In this document: one piece after another, positions 1 through 11,873 of the stretch
Layout of the letters: every line of letters starts with the position of its first letter
Position numbering within the stretch: position 1 is the stretch's first letter
NCBI GenBank assembly: GCA_963556195.1
Contig: OY744522.1
Span: 39,767,263 to 39,831,262, forward strand
Reading direction: 5' to 3'
Length of the DNA: 64,000 nucleotides
From: Sepiola atlantica
Taxonomy: Eukaryota > Mollusca > Cephalopoda > Sepiida > Sepiolidae
Translations under genes and position numbers: made by a program
Notes under the pieces: generated by a model
The model's input: only the letters and a program-made list of their open reading frames with translations
What the model was told of the DNA's origin: nothing
Databases searched by the model: none

Positions 1-405
1 GCATCTAGGGACATCTACAGTGAAAGGGTGGGATTTTGCTGCTAGTCGGATGAGTCGGGGTTATTTATGTTCGGGGAGTACAAGTGTAGTCATTTCATTG
101 GAGAAAAAACAAGCATAGGGATTCAACTCTACGTCAATGCGACAGCGGCTGGAGCTTAGCAGACAGGACGTTACCTATTCGTTTAGAAATTCTTTTTGCA
201 TCCTTTCCAAGAGTGAAGGACTAGTGGTTACTGAATCAGCCCAGATGTTGAAACAATACCCCATCCACGGGAGAATGGTGGCTTTATAAAGATATAGGAT
301 ATTGCTAAATGTAAGAAGTTTTCTAACTCGGTAAAGGGAGTTTACCTTCTTTGCTATGTATCTCTCTCTTGAGAAAAAAATATTTGACAAATGTAACAGA
401 CACAA
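1..405 (-). pseudogene. Non-LTR retrotransposon ORF2 fragment (jockey/CR1-like, C-terminal part)
   Basis: The minus strand encodes the region just after the reverse transcriptase core. Residues such as KKVNSLYRVRKLL and ILYLYKATI are followed by a GYCFNIWA segment, then by RLAAKSHPFTVDVPRC-like sequence near position 1. The same segments, in the same order, occur in the longer copy at 47366-48765 and in the one at 50650-51190. The fragment starts outside the window, has no RT catalytic box, and needs frame changes to be read through, so it is a dead 5'-truncated copy. Confidence 0.75.
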
Positions 406-414
406 TTGTCTATC

Positions 415-417
<3 letters not shown>

Positions 418-449
<32 letters not shown>
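418..449. repeat. (TAA)n microsatellite
   Basis: Pure trinucleotide run separating the minus-strand LINE fragment from the plus-strand one that follows. Confidence 0.95.
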
Positions 450-451
<2 letters not shown>

Positions 452-484
452 TAATTAATAATAATGACAGTCTCTACGTGAAAA

Positions 485-954
485 GGAACGAAGGGGGCTG
501 GTAAATATAGAAGATTGTGTGGAAAACACAACAAAAAGAATTGGGAAAATGCGTAACCCAGAACACAAAAAGGCTGATCACTGCAGCAAGAGACACTGTC
601 AAAATGAACAATTCTAGAAACAACGAAACCAGAAACAAAAAGGCAAGCAAATAAAAGTGTGAAGAGAAACAGCTACATTGACGATTCATAAGAATGACAA
701 AAGAAGAGACCCATGAAAACACATCGACATGGCTAAGAAAAGGATACTTGAATAGCGAAACTGAATCTTTACTGACAGCAGCTGCACAGAACAATGCGGT
801 TAGAACTAACTACATTAAAGCCAAAATAGATCAAACCCAGGAAAACAGTAAATGTAGACCATGTGGACAAAGAGACGAAACGGCAAATCAGATAATAAAT
901 GAATGCAGCAAACTAGCCCCCCCCCTACAAGAACAAACACCTATGCCTTCCTAG
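485..954 (+). pseudogene. LINE ORF fragment, family with the THENTSTWLRKGYL segment
   Basis: The plus strand reads MTKEETHENTSTWLRKGYL, then TESLLTAAAQNNAVRTNYIKAKID, then a CRPCGQRDET..NQIINEC block that looks like a small Cys/His (CxxC..H/NxxxC) finger. I recognise this order from the C-terminal part of endonuclease/reverse transcriptase ORFs common in cnidarian and cephalopod genomes, from memory. Upstream codons from about 485 continue the similarity but contain stops. A different part of the same ORF type lies at 32109-32570. It is a non-functional remnant. Confidence 0.6.
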
Positions 955-2566
955 CGCCATCACTCGCAACACACAGTAGCAGTTAAAATGGACACTATGG
1001 TAACAATAAATGTTGCAGCTGTTTATTTTGAACTATGCTCACTATGGTTCACACGTAAAAAATACAACCTGCCATTACGTTTACTTACTTTTCTCAATGA
1101 GCGTTCACGTATACTGCAGACAATTCAATGAATTATTTCTTAAAATAAAATTCCTACTTGGAAATAATAACTTCTTTTTTAAATTTATTTTAATTATAAA
1201 ATGATCACAACTGCAATAGTCACAGGAGGCCATATTCCAAAGCATGCTTGCTCCTTTCGGTACGGGTATGTGCTCATTGCCTATCGTTAGCCGTTCTCAT
1301 CCGTGGAGGAATGATAATGGTAATGACCAGGATATTTGAGGTCGGAATTGACTTTTAATGGTATCATAGATAATGATAAATTTACTTTTAATGATTCCAT
1401 TACGTGCACTGTATGCGCAATGTTTACGTATTTTTTTCGTACTGCAACCTGGACTTAAGATTAGTGTTAGTGTTGCATAGTCCTTTAATTTCTTGTACCT
1501 TTTCTTCTTCGTCGTGGAGGGGTGTCGTCTCGATGTCGTCTAGTGGTTGAGTTCTTTCTTCGCTTCTGTACTGCTGTGAACATCGACGTCCGCTGTTTCT
1601 GCATGAAAAACCACGATCCAGGAGGCGAAGAGTCTTTTACATTTTGATTAGTTCTATTTAGGCGTCAGTCTACCGTCGCTTTTGGGGACGTTTCACTACC
1701 GTTGAGGGAGAGATCAATTTACTGCTTTACCGTAGTTCATTCCTAGCTTAAGTCCTTAGCTATTCGAAGAGGGGGGGGGAAAGAATCTCATTACGCATGT
1801 ATTCTCTCAGGGAAATAAATTCCCCTTTTCATTTCGGACTACATAAAGAAATGCGTCTGTTCAGCTTTCTTCCAAAAACCAGACTGGCAAAACTCAGTTT
1901 CCCACACAAAAGCCCGTGACGTCACAGAACCCCTATGCGCAGGTGCACCTTGACCCTTGGCCTGAGGTCTCGTCAAACTGGTGTCCCTTTCAATGCTTGT
2001 GAGCTCCGACTGTGAGAACAGCCCTATTTTGCACTCGGTTGTACGGGTTCACCCGCACTAAATCGTGCAAGCCAAACCAAACGATCTTCCACACATACGT
2101 CCACTTCAACATGCGTCCGGCCTCACATGGCCATTATCAAACATTAGGATATTAAGAAATACCGCGCTTTTCTGTTATTTACAATTCATTAAAGCTGCTA
2201 AGGTGATTAGAGACCATCCTCCCAGGTATTATTACTTCCTTTCTGGGGGTTAATGGGTGTATTGCCAGTCGCTCATTTGACTTTTAACAGTTGTATTAGG
2301 CCCACTGCGCAAACAACGTTTTCGTCATACTTATGGACACAATTATTTACTGAATCCTCACCTCCACTCAAGCACGTTGCTGTGAAGATGTTTATTCTTA
2401 TTTATCAAATAATACAAACGTTTAAATATTAATTATTGTTTATAAATTGAATACATACAGAACACTACAATTAGTATTTATAGCTAATTAAAAATTGAAA
2501 TAAAAATTATTTATATAGGGTTCAGTAGTGGGAGCATGAGTTTATTAGGCTGTTTTATTGTCCTGG

Positions 2567-2570
<4 letters not shown>
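955..2570. other. Unannotated AT-rich interval
   Basis: Only short ORFs without recognisable similarity are visible. A poly-G run lies near 1771-1780. I see no RNA gene or mobile-element ends here. Confidence 0.5.

Positions 2571-2571
<1 letters not shown>

Positions 2572-2619
<48 letters not shown>
2572..2619. repeat. (TA)n microsatellite
   Basis: Pure alternating TA run. Confidence 0.95.
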
Positions 2620-2625
<6 letters not shown>

Positions 2626-2805
2626 TTATGTAATTGTTTTTATTGGTGATTGGAGCGTTCGTTGTTTTTTCTTACTACTATTTCGGTTCTTTCACTTCCT
2701 AAGTGAGTAAGATGCAGAACATTTCATTGTTAGTCGCCCTTTACTTTAGAATGTAATTTTCGTTAATATATATTTTTATTAATTTTATACGTACATAAAA
2801 GTAAT

Positions 2806-2847
2806 CCATGGGCACGTGTTTCTGGCTCACACCCGTCATCAGCATGG
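2806..2847 (-). ncRNA. Decayed hammerhead ribozyme-like motif
   Basis: On the minus strand the order is CCATG (stem I, 5' side), CTGATGA core, a 13-nt stem II region, GAAA, a CACGTG palindrome (stem III), then CATGG (stem I, 3' side). Stem I pairs perfectly over 5 bp. Stem II has lost its closing pair, and the U before the cleavage site reads C, so activity is unlikely. The element order matches a type I hammerhead as found in Penelope-like elements and SINE-like satellites. Confidence 0.4.
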
Positions 2848-3135
2848 CTAACTTAGACAAGTAGACACCAATTCAATAAGATTTCATGAATTTCAATTTA
2901 TTCTTAAGACCCCTTAAGCTTAGCTATAAATTTTAAACATTTTTTAGAATGAAAATAATATAATAGATTTTGATCTGAATTGGAATAAGGATTTTAGACA
3001 TAACGTTTAGTATAATTATACCTTGATTTTAATCTTCGTAACGGAAACATAAAAGTGGTGCAAAACTTTTCTGTTCGGGCAATTTCTTTTACCTGTACTG
3101 GTAATATATATATATATAATGGTTGAGAAACTTCC

Positions 3136-3140
<5 letters not shown>

Positions 3141-3216
<76 letters not shown>

Positions 3217-3228
3217 TAGATAGATATA
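3141..3228. repeat. Compound (TA)n-(GA)n-(GATA)n microsatellite
   Basis: A TA run to about 3184, a GA run to about 3212, then GATA units. Confidence 0.95.
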
Positions 3229-3603
3229 GAGAGAGTAAGATAATACTTTAAAGATATAAATACTATCTTTAACCAGTAGACTATCAGGATAAAAACAAAG
3301 CTCAATATAGTGTATAGAGCAATAATATTAATTGAATTACATAATAAAATGGGAAATTAATCAGATTTTATTTAAGTTAAGAAACAAGGAGGACCGTTAC
3401 CGCAATGACATTACTGCAGGTAATAAGATTTAGCTTTGAAAATATATAAAAATATATAAAAAAAACATAAAAGTATACAAAAAAGTATATAAAACATCAA
3501 ATATATTGGCCCAAAACACACTTTTTTGTTAAACTTATACAATTCATCCAAGTCATAAAGTTTAAAACAATTTCAAGAAAGATGTCAAAGAAGTCGATTA
3601 AAA

Positions 3604-3607
<4 letters not shown>

Positions 3608-3680
<73 letters not shown>

Positions 3681-3775
3681 TACATATATATATATAGATA
3701 GATATACACATATAGATATAGATATAGAGAGATATACATATATATATATACATATAAATATATACATATATATAC

Positions 3776-3822
<47 letters not shown>

Positions 3823-3981
3823 AGCATATATATATACATGTATATACATATATATACATATACATATATACATATATACATATATATATACATATATATA
3901 TATGCATATATATATACATATATATGCATATATATACATATATATATATACATATATATACACATATATATACATATATAT

Positions 3982-4040
<59 letters not shown>
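3608..4040. repeat. Long TA/GA/TACA compound microsatellite
   Basis: A pure TA run, a GA run, then about 350 bp of TATACATA-type mosaic ending in a second pure TA run. Long ORFs rich in Ile-Tyr on both strands are artefacts of this composition. Confidence 0.95.
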
Positions 4041-4042
<2 letters not shown>

Positions 4043-4550
4043 AAAGAATAAGATTCTTCAAGTTGATCCTCATCACAACAACCACTCCCCCCCCCACACA
4101 CACATATACTTTGTGATGGATTAGTTCCAATTAATCTGTATTTCCTGTGAGTTTTTTGCTGTTGTTGTTTTGTTTTTTCATTGATGAATTACCGACCAAC
4201 TAGCAAGGAAGGATGTGGAATTTGATTGGAAGGAGCAATGTCTCTTGGCACCGGCCGAGATTGGCGCAGAACTTTAATCAAAACACCGACGCCATCTTGG
4301 ACGGGCGGACGATGGATCGGAAAATCAAAGATTACCTTTCGCTGATCGACTGCAGTTTGTCCAAAGGGAAATAGGTATCCAAACAAAAGCAAGAAAGAAC
4401 ACAAGGAGAAAACATTCAAAGCAATCTTACCAATTTATCAGGCGGGCTTTAATTAAAGCAATAAAAGATCTGCTCTCAGAAAATCTTTCAAAAATCACAT
4501 TAAAAACGAAAACGATTTAGTAGTACTGCCAATTAATCATTCAATATTCT

Positions 4551-5093
4551 TTTCGTCGGCTTTGAAATCTACATAATATTAGTGTATACCCTCCATCAAA
4601 TTTACTGGAAAATATGCTTCGCCAGTGTTCGCACTAATAGAAATGTGCCAACCTTTCGATTTTATTCATTTAGATTAGTGCGAATTCTGGCGAAGCATAT
4701 TTTATCCCGTAATTTTGACGTGGGGTTTTATTTACTCCTTCCCAGGAGTTAGGCACAAGGCCAGTTTTATCTTACTCCCACAAGTAAGATGTGACCCAAG
4801 ATCGGGTCGAGAAAGTGGGGTTTGAAAGGCCAGCGCTCGAGAGGTGAGCACTCTGGTCATTTAAAAAATGCCTGGGCAGCCCCGTCGGCATTCCCCGGTA
4901 AGGGCGCCTCACACAATAAGCAATAAACTTACTCCTCCCCAAAGAGGGGAGGCAAAGCTTGGGAGGGTGGACCTCCTAGAACTGCACAGGACAGGCGTGC
5001 AGTATCCATCGGAACAGATACTACACTTTGATCTTAGTCAAATTTTGACGTGGGGTATACACTGATATTATGTAGATTTCAAAGCCGACGAAA
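4551..5093. mobile_element. TIR element (MITE-like) split by a nested retroposon
   Basis: The first ~41 bp (4551-4591, beginning TTTCGTCGGCTTTG) are repeated as the reverse complement at 5053-5093 with one mismatch, giving matched terminal inverted repeats. A second inverted pair lies inside (4611-4638 with 4674-4702). Removing the U2-derived insertion (4727-5040 plus one duplicated target copy) leaves a non-autonomous element of about 210 bp. No transposase is encoded. Its superfamily is unknown. Confidence 0.65.
4727..5040 (-). mobile_element. U2 snRNA-derived SINE-like retroposon with 16-bp target duplication
   Basis: The minus strand begins at 5040 with about 28 nt closely matching the 5' region of U2 snRNA (CTAAGATCAAAGTGTAGTAT, then CTGTTC). 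It continues through an unrelated body and ends in an A-rich AAATAAA tail at 4727. The 16-bp sequence AATTTTGACGTGGGGT flanks it exactly at 4711-4726 and 5041-5056, the mark of target-primed retroposition. Related bodies without a clean insertion structure occur near 29905-30060, 30680-30880 and 48865-49220. Confidence 0.7.
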
Positions 5094-5109
5094 TGAATTA
5101 GAAATTGAC

Positions 5110-6020
5110 CCCCTTTCGATTTTATTCATTCAGAACACTGTCACGGTAAAGTCAATACGCCCTATTTCAAGTTAATTTACCTTTACACAATAAACGCACC
5201 ATCTTTTTTTATATACTGCTCATGTATATGTGATATCAGTCGCAAGGTTAACTAATTTGCATATTGGTTTTTAAAAAGAACATTTTATTAATTAACTATT
5301 ACTTTAAAAAGTAATAGTTAATAGATAAAAAAGAGACCAGTCAAAATGAAGATTTTTAAAAAAAATAAACATTATTTATTTAAAATCAGAATTTTCGATC
5401 TATACAAGAATCTTCATCAGGAAAAAACAGACAATTTTTTTCTCTCTTTTTTGTTTCCTTTTTTGTGTCATGTTGTCACTTAGCCGTGGATTTCTGTTCT
5501 TGGTGAAGTTCGGGTTTGAAAGTTTTCGATTCCAGTGGTTTTGTGCTCTGGTAGGCACGTGTGAATTATAAGTAGAAGTATTTCCATAACTATTATTTGT
5601 TATTGTTTTTTTAATTTAATTAATTTTTAATTCAATAATTGTTTTGATTTTAATATAACAAATAGTCCTTTTTTTCAATATTGTTTTATTTCCTGAACAA
5701 ATATTTAGTATTTTTGTTCAAATGTTCCTTTCTTTAGAAGGATCGACTTGATTTTCAACAGGTTACGATCTATTTCTAGATTGTAAGTGAAAAGGCAAAT
5801 TGATTTCTTCTTTCTTTTCCTTTGTTTACGGTCACGTCTAAAAGATAAATAAATTTGTATCAAAATTACCAAAATGTTAATGTGTTATCTATCGATATAA
5901 ATAAATGAGAAAGGTTTTGGTTCGTGTTTACATTGTTGCGAATGAAATGTTTATTATTTTGAATTTATGTTTACAATATTTCAAGTAGCGAACTTTGCGA
6001 AGCGATAGTGACCTGACAAA
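5110..6020. other. Unannotated AT-rich interval with a short palindrome
   Basis: A 15-bp perfect inverted repeat with a 2-nt spacer lies at 5291-5322. A CCTGATGAAG..GAAAA pattern on the minus strand near 5395-5420 vaguely recalls hammerhead/Penelope ends but lacks a pairing stem. No gene is seen. Confidence 0.45.
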
Positions 6021-6024
6021 ACCA

Positions 6025-6345
6025 GCTAGTATCCATATAAAATTATAGAATTACTTTTTTTTCCATATATCAATTATTATTATCCTTTCTGATGACCTAA
6101 ACAAAAAACTCCCACCGTTGACTTTTTCATTATAAGGTAGAGGATTTCTTTCCAAATACATTTCAGGTGACGGGGTATGTCTGGCTTGCTAGTTGCTTTC
6201 TTGCTTCCCTCAGCACTTTAAATGGTTTCGTCCGGGAAAAGAAAATGCATGGTTTTTACTTGCTAACTTTTGTGTGACGTATGTATATTTATTTATATAC
6301 AAATAAATGTCTTTATTATAAAGTGGAGGATTAAATCTCTGATAA
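6025..6345 (+). repeat. Dispersed repeat B, copy 1
   Basis: This is a diverged copy of 31450-31785. Both share an ATATAAAAT.ATAGAAT start, a GTTGACTTTTTCATTATA segment, a TTTCAGGTGA segment, GGTTTCGTCCG, TATATACAAATAAAT and a final CTTTA.TATAAAGTGG. No ORF or terminal structure is visible, and the class is unknown. Confidence 0.7.
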
Positions 6346-6739
6346 TCTTGCTTAGTTGCTTGTTTGTTTGTATATTGAATGTTTTAGATGCTGGGGTGTA
6401 TTAGAAGAAAATGGTATGAAGAGGGGAATAGAAGCGTGTGAGTAGTGACAGTTCTTGCGTACGACTAAGAAGATTACGTAAATTAAAATAAAACGACGTA
6501 AATAAGGAAGAAAATGAAAAGACTAAAGAAGTAGTAGCAACAACAGCGTAAGAGAAGGAGAGCAAGAGGATGGCGTAGATAAATCACGTAAATAAAAAAA
6601 AGAAAATGAAAGTGAGAGAAAGAGAGTACAAGGGTAGCGTAGATAAATAAATGACGTAAATAGAGAAGAAAGATAAAAACTTGATAATTACAAAAAAATA
6701 TAAGTATGACAATATAGGATTGTTTTTTTAGTATTAATT

Positions 6740-6832
6740 AAACGCGAGCGCATCAACACCGGCCGCTCGTCACTACAAATTGTGACCACTGGCGCACAAT
6801 TCTCTACCAACTGAGCTAAAGAACTTGTTACA
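6740..6832 (-). mobile_element. tRNA-derived SINE head, degenerate
   Basis: The minus strand carries TTAGCTCAGTTGGTAGAG, an intact tRNA A box with D-loop. A weak B-box-like sequence follows about 50 nt later (GGTGTTGATGC in place of GGTTCGAATCC). Clover-leaf pairing is not preserved, so this is a tRNA-related SINE and not a tRNA gene. The middle part (GCGCCAGTGGTCACAATT) recurs in diverged form at 7285-7330. Confidence 0.6.
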
Positions 6833-6984
6833 ATTATATCGTTTGTGGGTGAATTTTTTTTCATTTGTTTACATTCTACGATACTGATAATCGAGTGGAC
6901 TCAATTCTTTTTTACGGGGGAGTATTGGTTTACGCTAAGTAGAAACCATCACTTCCTCCACCATAGTGCTTCGTCCATACGAGG

Positions 6985-7090
<106 letters not shown>

Positions 7091-7284
7091 GGACAGAAGG
7101 ACAGAAAGGGAAAACAATTAAACACAGGCAGAAATTAAAAAATATAATAATTTTCCGTTTTTTTTGTTTTTAGTTCTTCCTTTGTCTTTTATACATATTG
7201 TCTCCGCGACTTTTCATTTTATGATATATCGTGTGGTTTATCCTCATATATATATAGTCATCGACATCAAGATTCAGAACACAC

Positions 7285-7335
7285 ACTAGTCACCACTAAC
7301 CGTGACCACTGGCGTCCGACGCACTGTCTGCTACT
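7285..7335 (-). repeat. Partial second copy of the 6.7-kb tRNA-SINE
   Basis: The minus strand GACGCCAGTGGTCACGGTTA followed by GTGGTGACTAG matches the middle of the element at 6740-6832. The A-box end is lost. Confidence 0.4.
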
Positions 7336-7345
7336 GTAAGTGGAA

Positions 7346-7346
<1 letters not shown>

Positions 7347-7407
<61 letters not shown>
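7347..7407. repeat. (TA)n microsatellite
   Basis: Pure TA run. Confidence 0.97.
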
Positions 7408-7410
<3 letters not shown>

Positions 7411-8370
7411 TAAAAACGACGGGATTTTCTCTTTGCGTTATTTTATTAATTGTAGTCCTGACTCGGCGAGCAAATTTCCGAGTGGTATGAATCTGAGAGT
7501 TCTTTTTCTTTTCGGATATCTTAAATGCTTTCGATCCTCACGATCGTCTTTAAGCGGGTTTGTTTTCGCTATGTTGTTCTTGTTGTTGTTTTAGGTGGTT
7601 TTATTATTTTGAGCGGTAGTTTTGTCGGGAGAAAAAATGTGTAATCAAATCTGTTATTTTTTATTTGCATATTCATTGGGTTTTTTTAATTTGTTATTTT
7701 GTATAGTTTTTTTTATTGTATAAAGATGTATTTTAATCGGTTGTTTATGTTTTTGTATACTTTTTTTTTTTTTTTAATTGGGTGTTCGTTTTATGTATTT
7801 ATTTCTTTGTTAATTTATTTATTATTTACTTTTTAATTGTGAAAAAAATAATTGTTTTATATGATTGCATATTTATGTTTTAATAAATTTAATTGTGGAA
7901 GACATTTAATACGTTATTTCCGATGTTAGGTTGTCCTTTAATTAAGATTGCAAAATTGCGACCTATTTGCGTTGTCCATTAGTTTCTTACTTCTCTTCCT
8001 TTTTTTGTTACTCGTAATTGACAAGCGTCGTATGTGTCCTTAATCTGAGCATGCGTGCTTACCTTTTTTCCTTCTTCCTCTTTACTGTCGAATATGGGTT
8101 TCATTGCGTGATTCTCTTTCTCTTCGTCGTCTAGTTTCTTCGTTTCTCCATTGTCTCCTTCTTGTCGCCGTGTTGATTCTGTATCTAGTTGCTGGGACCC
8201 GCTTTCGTTGTGGTTGTGTATATAATGTCTTATTACGTAACAAAAAAGAAGAATTAAATTTAATGCAGATTCAGAGTTTGAGATTTATTTTAAAAATAAA
8301 TATTCAACGTCTTACAAGTACAATTTCACTTAAATTATAAAGGTGAGAGACAGTAATATACCCTAATTAA
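7408..8370. other. Unannotated AT-rich interval
   Basis: T-rich on the plus strand. Only short ORFs with no recognisable similarity are present. Confidence 0.5.
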
Positions 8371-8375
8371 CTAAT

Positions 8376-8377
<2 letters not shown>

Positions 8378-8413
<36 letters not shown>

Positions 8414-8414
8414 T
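8378..8414. repeat. (GATA)n microsatellite
   Basis: Tandem tetranucleotide, about nine units. Confidence 0.95.
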
Positions 8415-8873
8415 AATGACAGACTCACAGTTTATTTTAAGACATAATTTTCAATAACCGTTCGTGACGATATTCCAAAAACGGACTGATTCTAAATCAA
8501 ATCGTTCTTTGTTTGCTCTGTTATTCCGTAATGTCATGTCCGCGGATGATCTCATTTTAACCCATCAGACAATTTAAACCTTCGGATCAGATCGGTCTAT
8601 AATTCTCCCTAAAAAGTTGTTAGTTTCGCGTACGAGCGATCATAACAACATATACTGATTTAAATTCATACTAGTATACGTATCATCCATAATCCAACAT
8701 ATAGTTCTTCTAGGATTTTAAACGACGTGAGCAGTAATTTTGTTTATGATTTTAGTGTTAGTTGTTAGTATTTGCGGCTTATTGTAGTGTTTTGTTGTGT
8801 GTAGTGAATTGAAGTGCGTTGAATTGGTATCTAGGCATCGGGATAAAGCTGTTGTGTGGGCAATGTAGGTACT

Positions 8874-8953
8874 ATATTTTTAGGTTAGTGTATTAAGAAA
8901 ACATTTATTAACTATTTAATAAATGTTTTCTTAATACACTAACCTAAAAATAT
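8874..8953. repeat. Perfect palindrome: 38-bp arms, 4-nt spacer
   Basis: Positions 8874-8911 are the exact reverse complement of 8916-8953, separated by CTAT. With no mismatch in 38 bp the structure must be young. It contains no ORF. Confidence 0.9.
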
Positions 8954-9104
8954 GTATAGCAAAAAAACAATCCTTAAGACGATCGTGAAGATCGAAATCA
9001 CTTAAGATAATCTAGAAAAGAACTCTCGGATCCATCATAAATTATACCCCGGAGACCCGGAAACTTGATCACCGAGACAGAGTTAAGACAACAGTTAAAA
9101 ATAG

Positions 9105-9108
<4 letters not shown>

Positions 9109-9176
<68 letters not shown>
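9109..9176. repeat. (TA)n microsatellite
   Basis: Pure TA run, followed by a shorter one at 9340-9372. Confidence 0.95.
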
Positions 9177-9181
<5 letters not shown>

Positions 9182-9338
9182 GTTTATTATTGATAGTGTA
9201 AATGACAAGCAAATATTATTTTTACGAAATACTTTGTTTACGGAGACGATTTCATTTCCAAGAAAGAAAATGATGCCTTTTCAGTAGACATAAACCATAA
9301 TTTTTCTCATAAGAGTGCTCACCCTTTAAGGGAACTAC

Positions 9339-9376
<38 letters not shown>

Positions 9377-9504
9377 TAATGGGAGAGAATTCCAGCAGAG
9401 TGCTCGATTATTAAGAAAAATAAAAAATAAAGACGTAGTATTTATTTATAAATGTTAGTATTACAGATCTTCTGTAATACAAACATTAATAATAATCATT
9501 ATTT

Positions 9505-9640
9505 TTTCTTCAAACGAAACATAGTCGCTAGAATTCAAAACATGTGGTGCGATTATGACGTGAAAGGAATGTTTTTGTTCTAATTTCGAACGAAACATCG
9601 CCGTTAGAATTCAAAATGTGTGATGCGTTTCTGGAATGAG
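9505..9640. repeat. Diverged tandem duplication of about 75 bp
   Basis: The segment AACGAAACAT..TCGC..TAGAATTCAAAA..TGTG is present twice, beginning near 9514 and near 9590. Confidence 0.6.
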
Positions 9641-11760
9641 TGTTTTGTTTTATTTCTGTTGTGGTCCCAGGTAAGGCCGAATGAATGACACAGAAACACA
9701 TGGTTTAAATGAACAAAGGTATATATTATATAATAGAAAGAAAGAGATACAAGGAGATGGTGCTCTCAACCGCCATTGCCGGTTTGCCGGGGAAGAAGAG
9801 AACAAGTGTCACGTGCTTCCCGTATTCATAAGGTGGACGAGTCCATTAGTTCTCCGTAGGTAGGTACGGCACCATAACAATTTCTTAACATCGTAGCTAT
9901 GTACAAAGTTTTGTTGGGAAAATAGCTCGCCTGGTCTAAAGCTCTGTTCATTAGTTGGCTGATTAAAGGAGATAAATCAATTCAAAGTATTTCCCAATTA
10001 TAATAATGAATAATGACTGGATCATTCTGTTTAACGGCATATCAACTATTTACGGCCATTTGAGAATCACACCTTTCGCAAATGTTAGTAGCCATATTTA
10101 ACAGATTTGATACTCAGGCCACGTCGCGTTAATCTGTAACCACCTTTTCTCTCTGTTAAACGTATTTTTTTAATAATTTGTTATTTCGTTGTCATTTTGA
10201 GGTGGGGTACGATGTTGTCTGGCGATAGTTGCTTAAAAGGAGTAATAATTCATTGATTATCGATTATCTGTCACGTGCAAACGCGACAACAAGCGATTCA
10301 TCTTCATCAATGCTAATTCCATGTGATGCTTGCGCCGAGCAGAGAGCTTAGTACCAACAGCCGGTAAATCTATACTATTTAACAACAACTTCATTTCATG
10401 CTGAAATTTGATATTTTCCAGTTGTTCTTAAAGAAAATGATTTGAATTAATTTTACCTTCAAACATGTCGGAAATTATTTTTAAAAGGTTTAAGCATCTT
10501 ATTTTTTAAAAATTACGCGACGGTACAGTTAGCAGTTGAACGTAAATTTATCCCCCCCCCCATAGCGTATTTTTAGCAAGAACGAATTATCTCCTATTTA
10601 TTAAGACACAGAGAAATGCATGACGATCTTATTATAGAGATCTGCTCACAGCGACGCATTGCGAAACATATTAAATCCATGTGAATCATTTGAATCACTT
10701 CTTGTAAACGCAAGTGAATAAATTGTTTCATATCTGTTACATTTCAACATTGATTTTTGTGATTTATTTCGTCTGCATTTCTTATTCCGATGTATTGTTA
10801 TTATAAACATTATAAACATTGACTCAGATGTTTTTCTCGGTCGGTAAGTTCCGGATTCTCAGGATGTTATGAGCAGGTGCATTGTCGTGGTAAAAAGAAA
10901 TGGGTGTAAACAAAATTATGTGAATGCGTTTTTGCTAAAATCTATTACGGTTTCATCTCCTTACTCAGATGCTAACACAGAAAGTTTGAATTACCTATGA
11001 GACATCATCCTCGATTGTTTTCGGTCTCTCTGTAAAAGGGTTTGTCAGGGAACCTGACACGAGGATACTTCACTCTACAAGTAAACCCTGACCAAATATT
11101 CAAAATAACATAGTATTCGAAGCCAAAATAAGATCTCCTCAGTTTGGCTATGCACCAGTTTATACGAGGAATGGTGCACTTTCTCCTAGTGATGTTACCT
11201 CAGGTAACATTACTTAGCTGGATACTCCACCAGACTAGATGAATTATTGTCCTGTAATCCAGTAAGACCAAGAGACGAAAAGAAAGATATACTATAACAT
11301 AATCAACTGGTCACTTGGTGAGAGGAAAATTAATGTTTCTAACTTCTTTACTAACTCAACACTGGAGAAGTAAGGGAGTACTTTATTGGAACACGCGAAT
11401 GCCTATGTATCTCATATAGAGATCAAATGTTAGCCCCAGGAAGGGGCCCCTTGATTTCTGAGAACTTCGACTGAAGTCAAATAAAACAAAAAAGAATTAA
11501 CACTATTTCGCTTAAAGCTCACACATGACACAATACATCTAGTCCTATTACTTTTCAGACAAGTTTTTTGCAGAGTAAGATGTGTCTTAGTCGTATTTTC
11601 TCTTTAAAAAAGAGGGGCGTGAGAGGTGTAATTGCTATATACAAGGCGAAAATGCGTGCAGGCCACGGGTCACATGCAGATCACCAGCTGTATGTATGAC
11701 ACCCCTGCTTTAAATCTTTACTAAACATAACTTTTCTTTTATTTATCTCACCTCCACTTT
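9640..11760. other. Quiet interval upstream of the alpha-kinase exon
   Basis: More mixed composition than the flanks, with almost no simple repeats apart from a poly-C run at about 10552-10561. It may hold the intron and promoter of the alpha-kinase gene. I cannot identify an upstream exon by eye. Confidence 0.4.
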
Positions 11761-11763
11761 CTC

Positions 11764-11776
11764 TTTATCTTTTCAG
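11764..11776 (+). promoter_or_regulatory. Candidate splice acceptor before the alpha-kinase exon
   Basis: A pyrimidine-rich tract (from about 11741) ends in TTTATCTTTTCAG at 11776, a strong animal acceptor consensus. It would start an exon with 97 nt of 5' UTR before the ATG at 11874. Confidence 0.5.
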
Positions 11777-11873
11777 GTGCTGACCCTCATCAGAGATAAT
11801 CTCGGAGAAAATCATCTTTTGAGACTCGTACATTTCATTTTTTAACCTCGAAAAACAAAAACAAAAACTGAAA

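Noticed and set aside
3497..4130. Long overlapping ORFs rich in Ile-Tyr on both strands
   Set aside because: They arise from TATA/CATA microsatellite sequence, which has no stop codons in several frames. No gene structure is present.
5390..5425. Hammerhead-like CTGATGA...GAAAA on the minus strand
   Set aside because: Stem II and the cleavage region do not pair. Kept only as a possible element-end relic.
6740..6832. Functional tRNA gene on the minus strand
   Set aside because: The A box is good, but the B box is degenerate and acceptor and anticodon stems cannot be formed.
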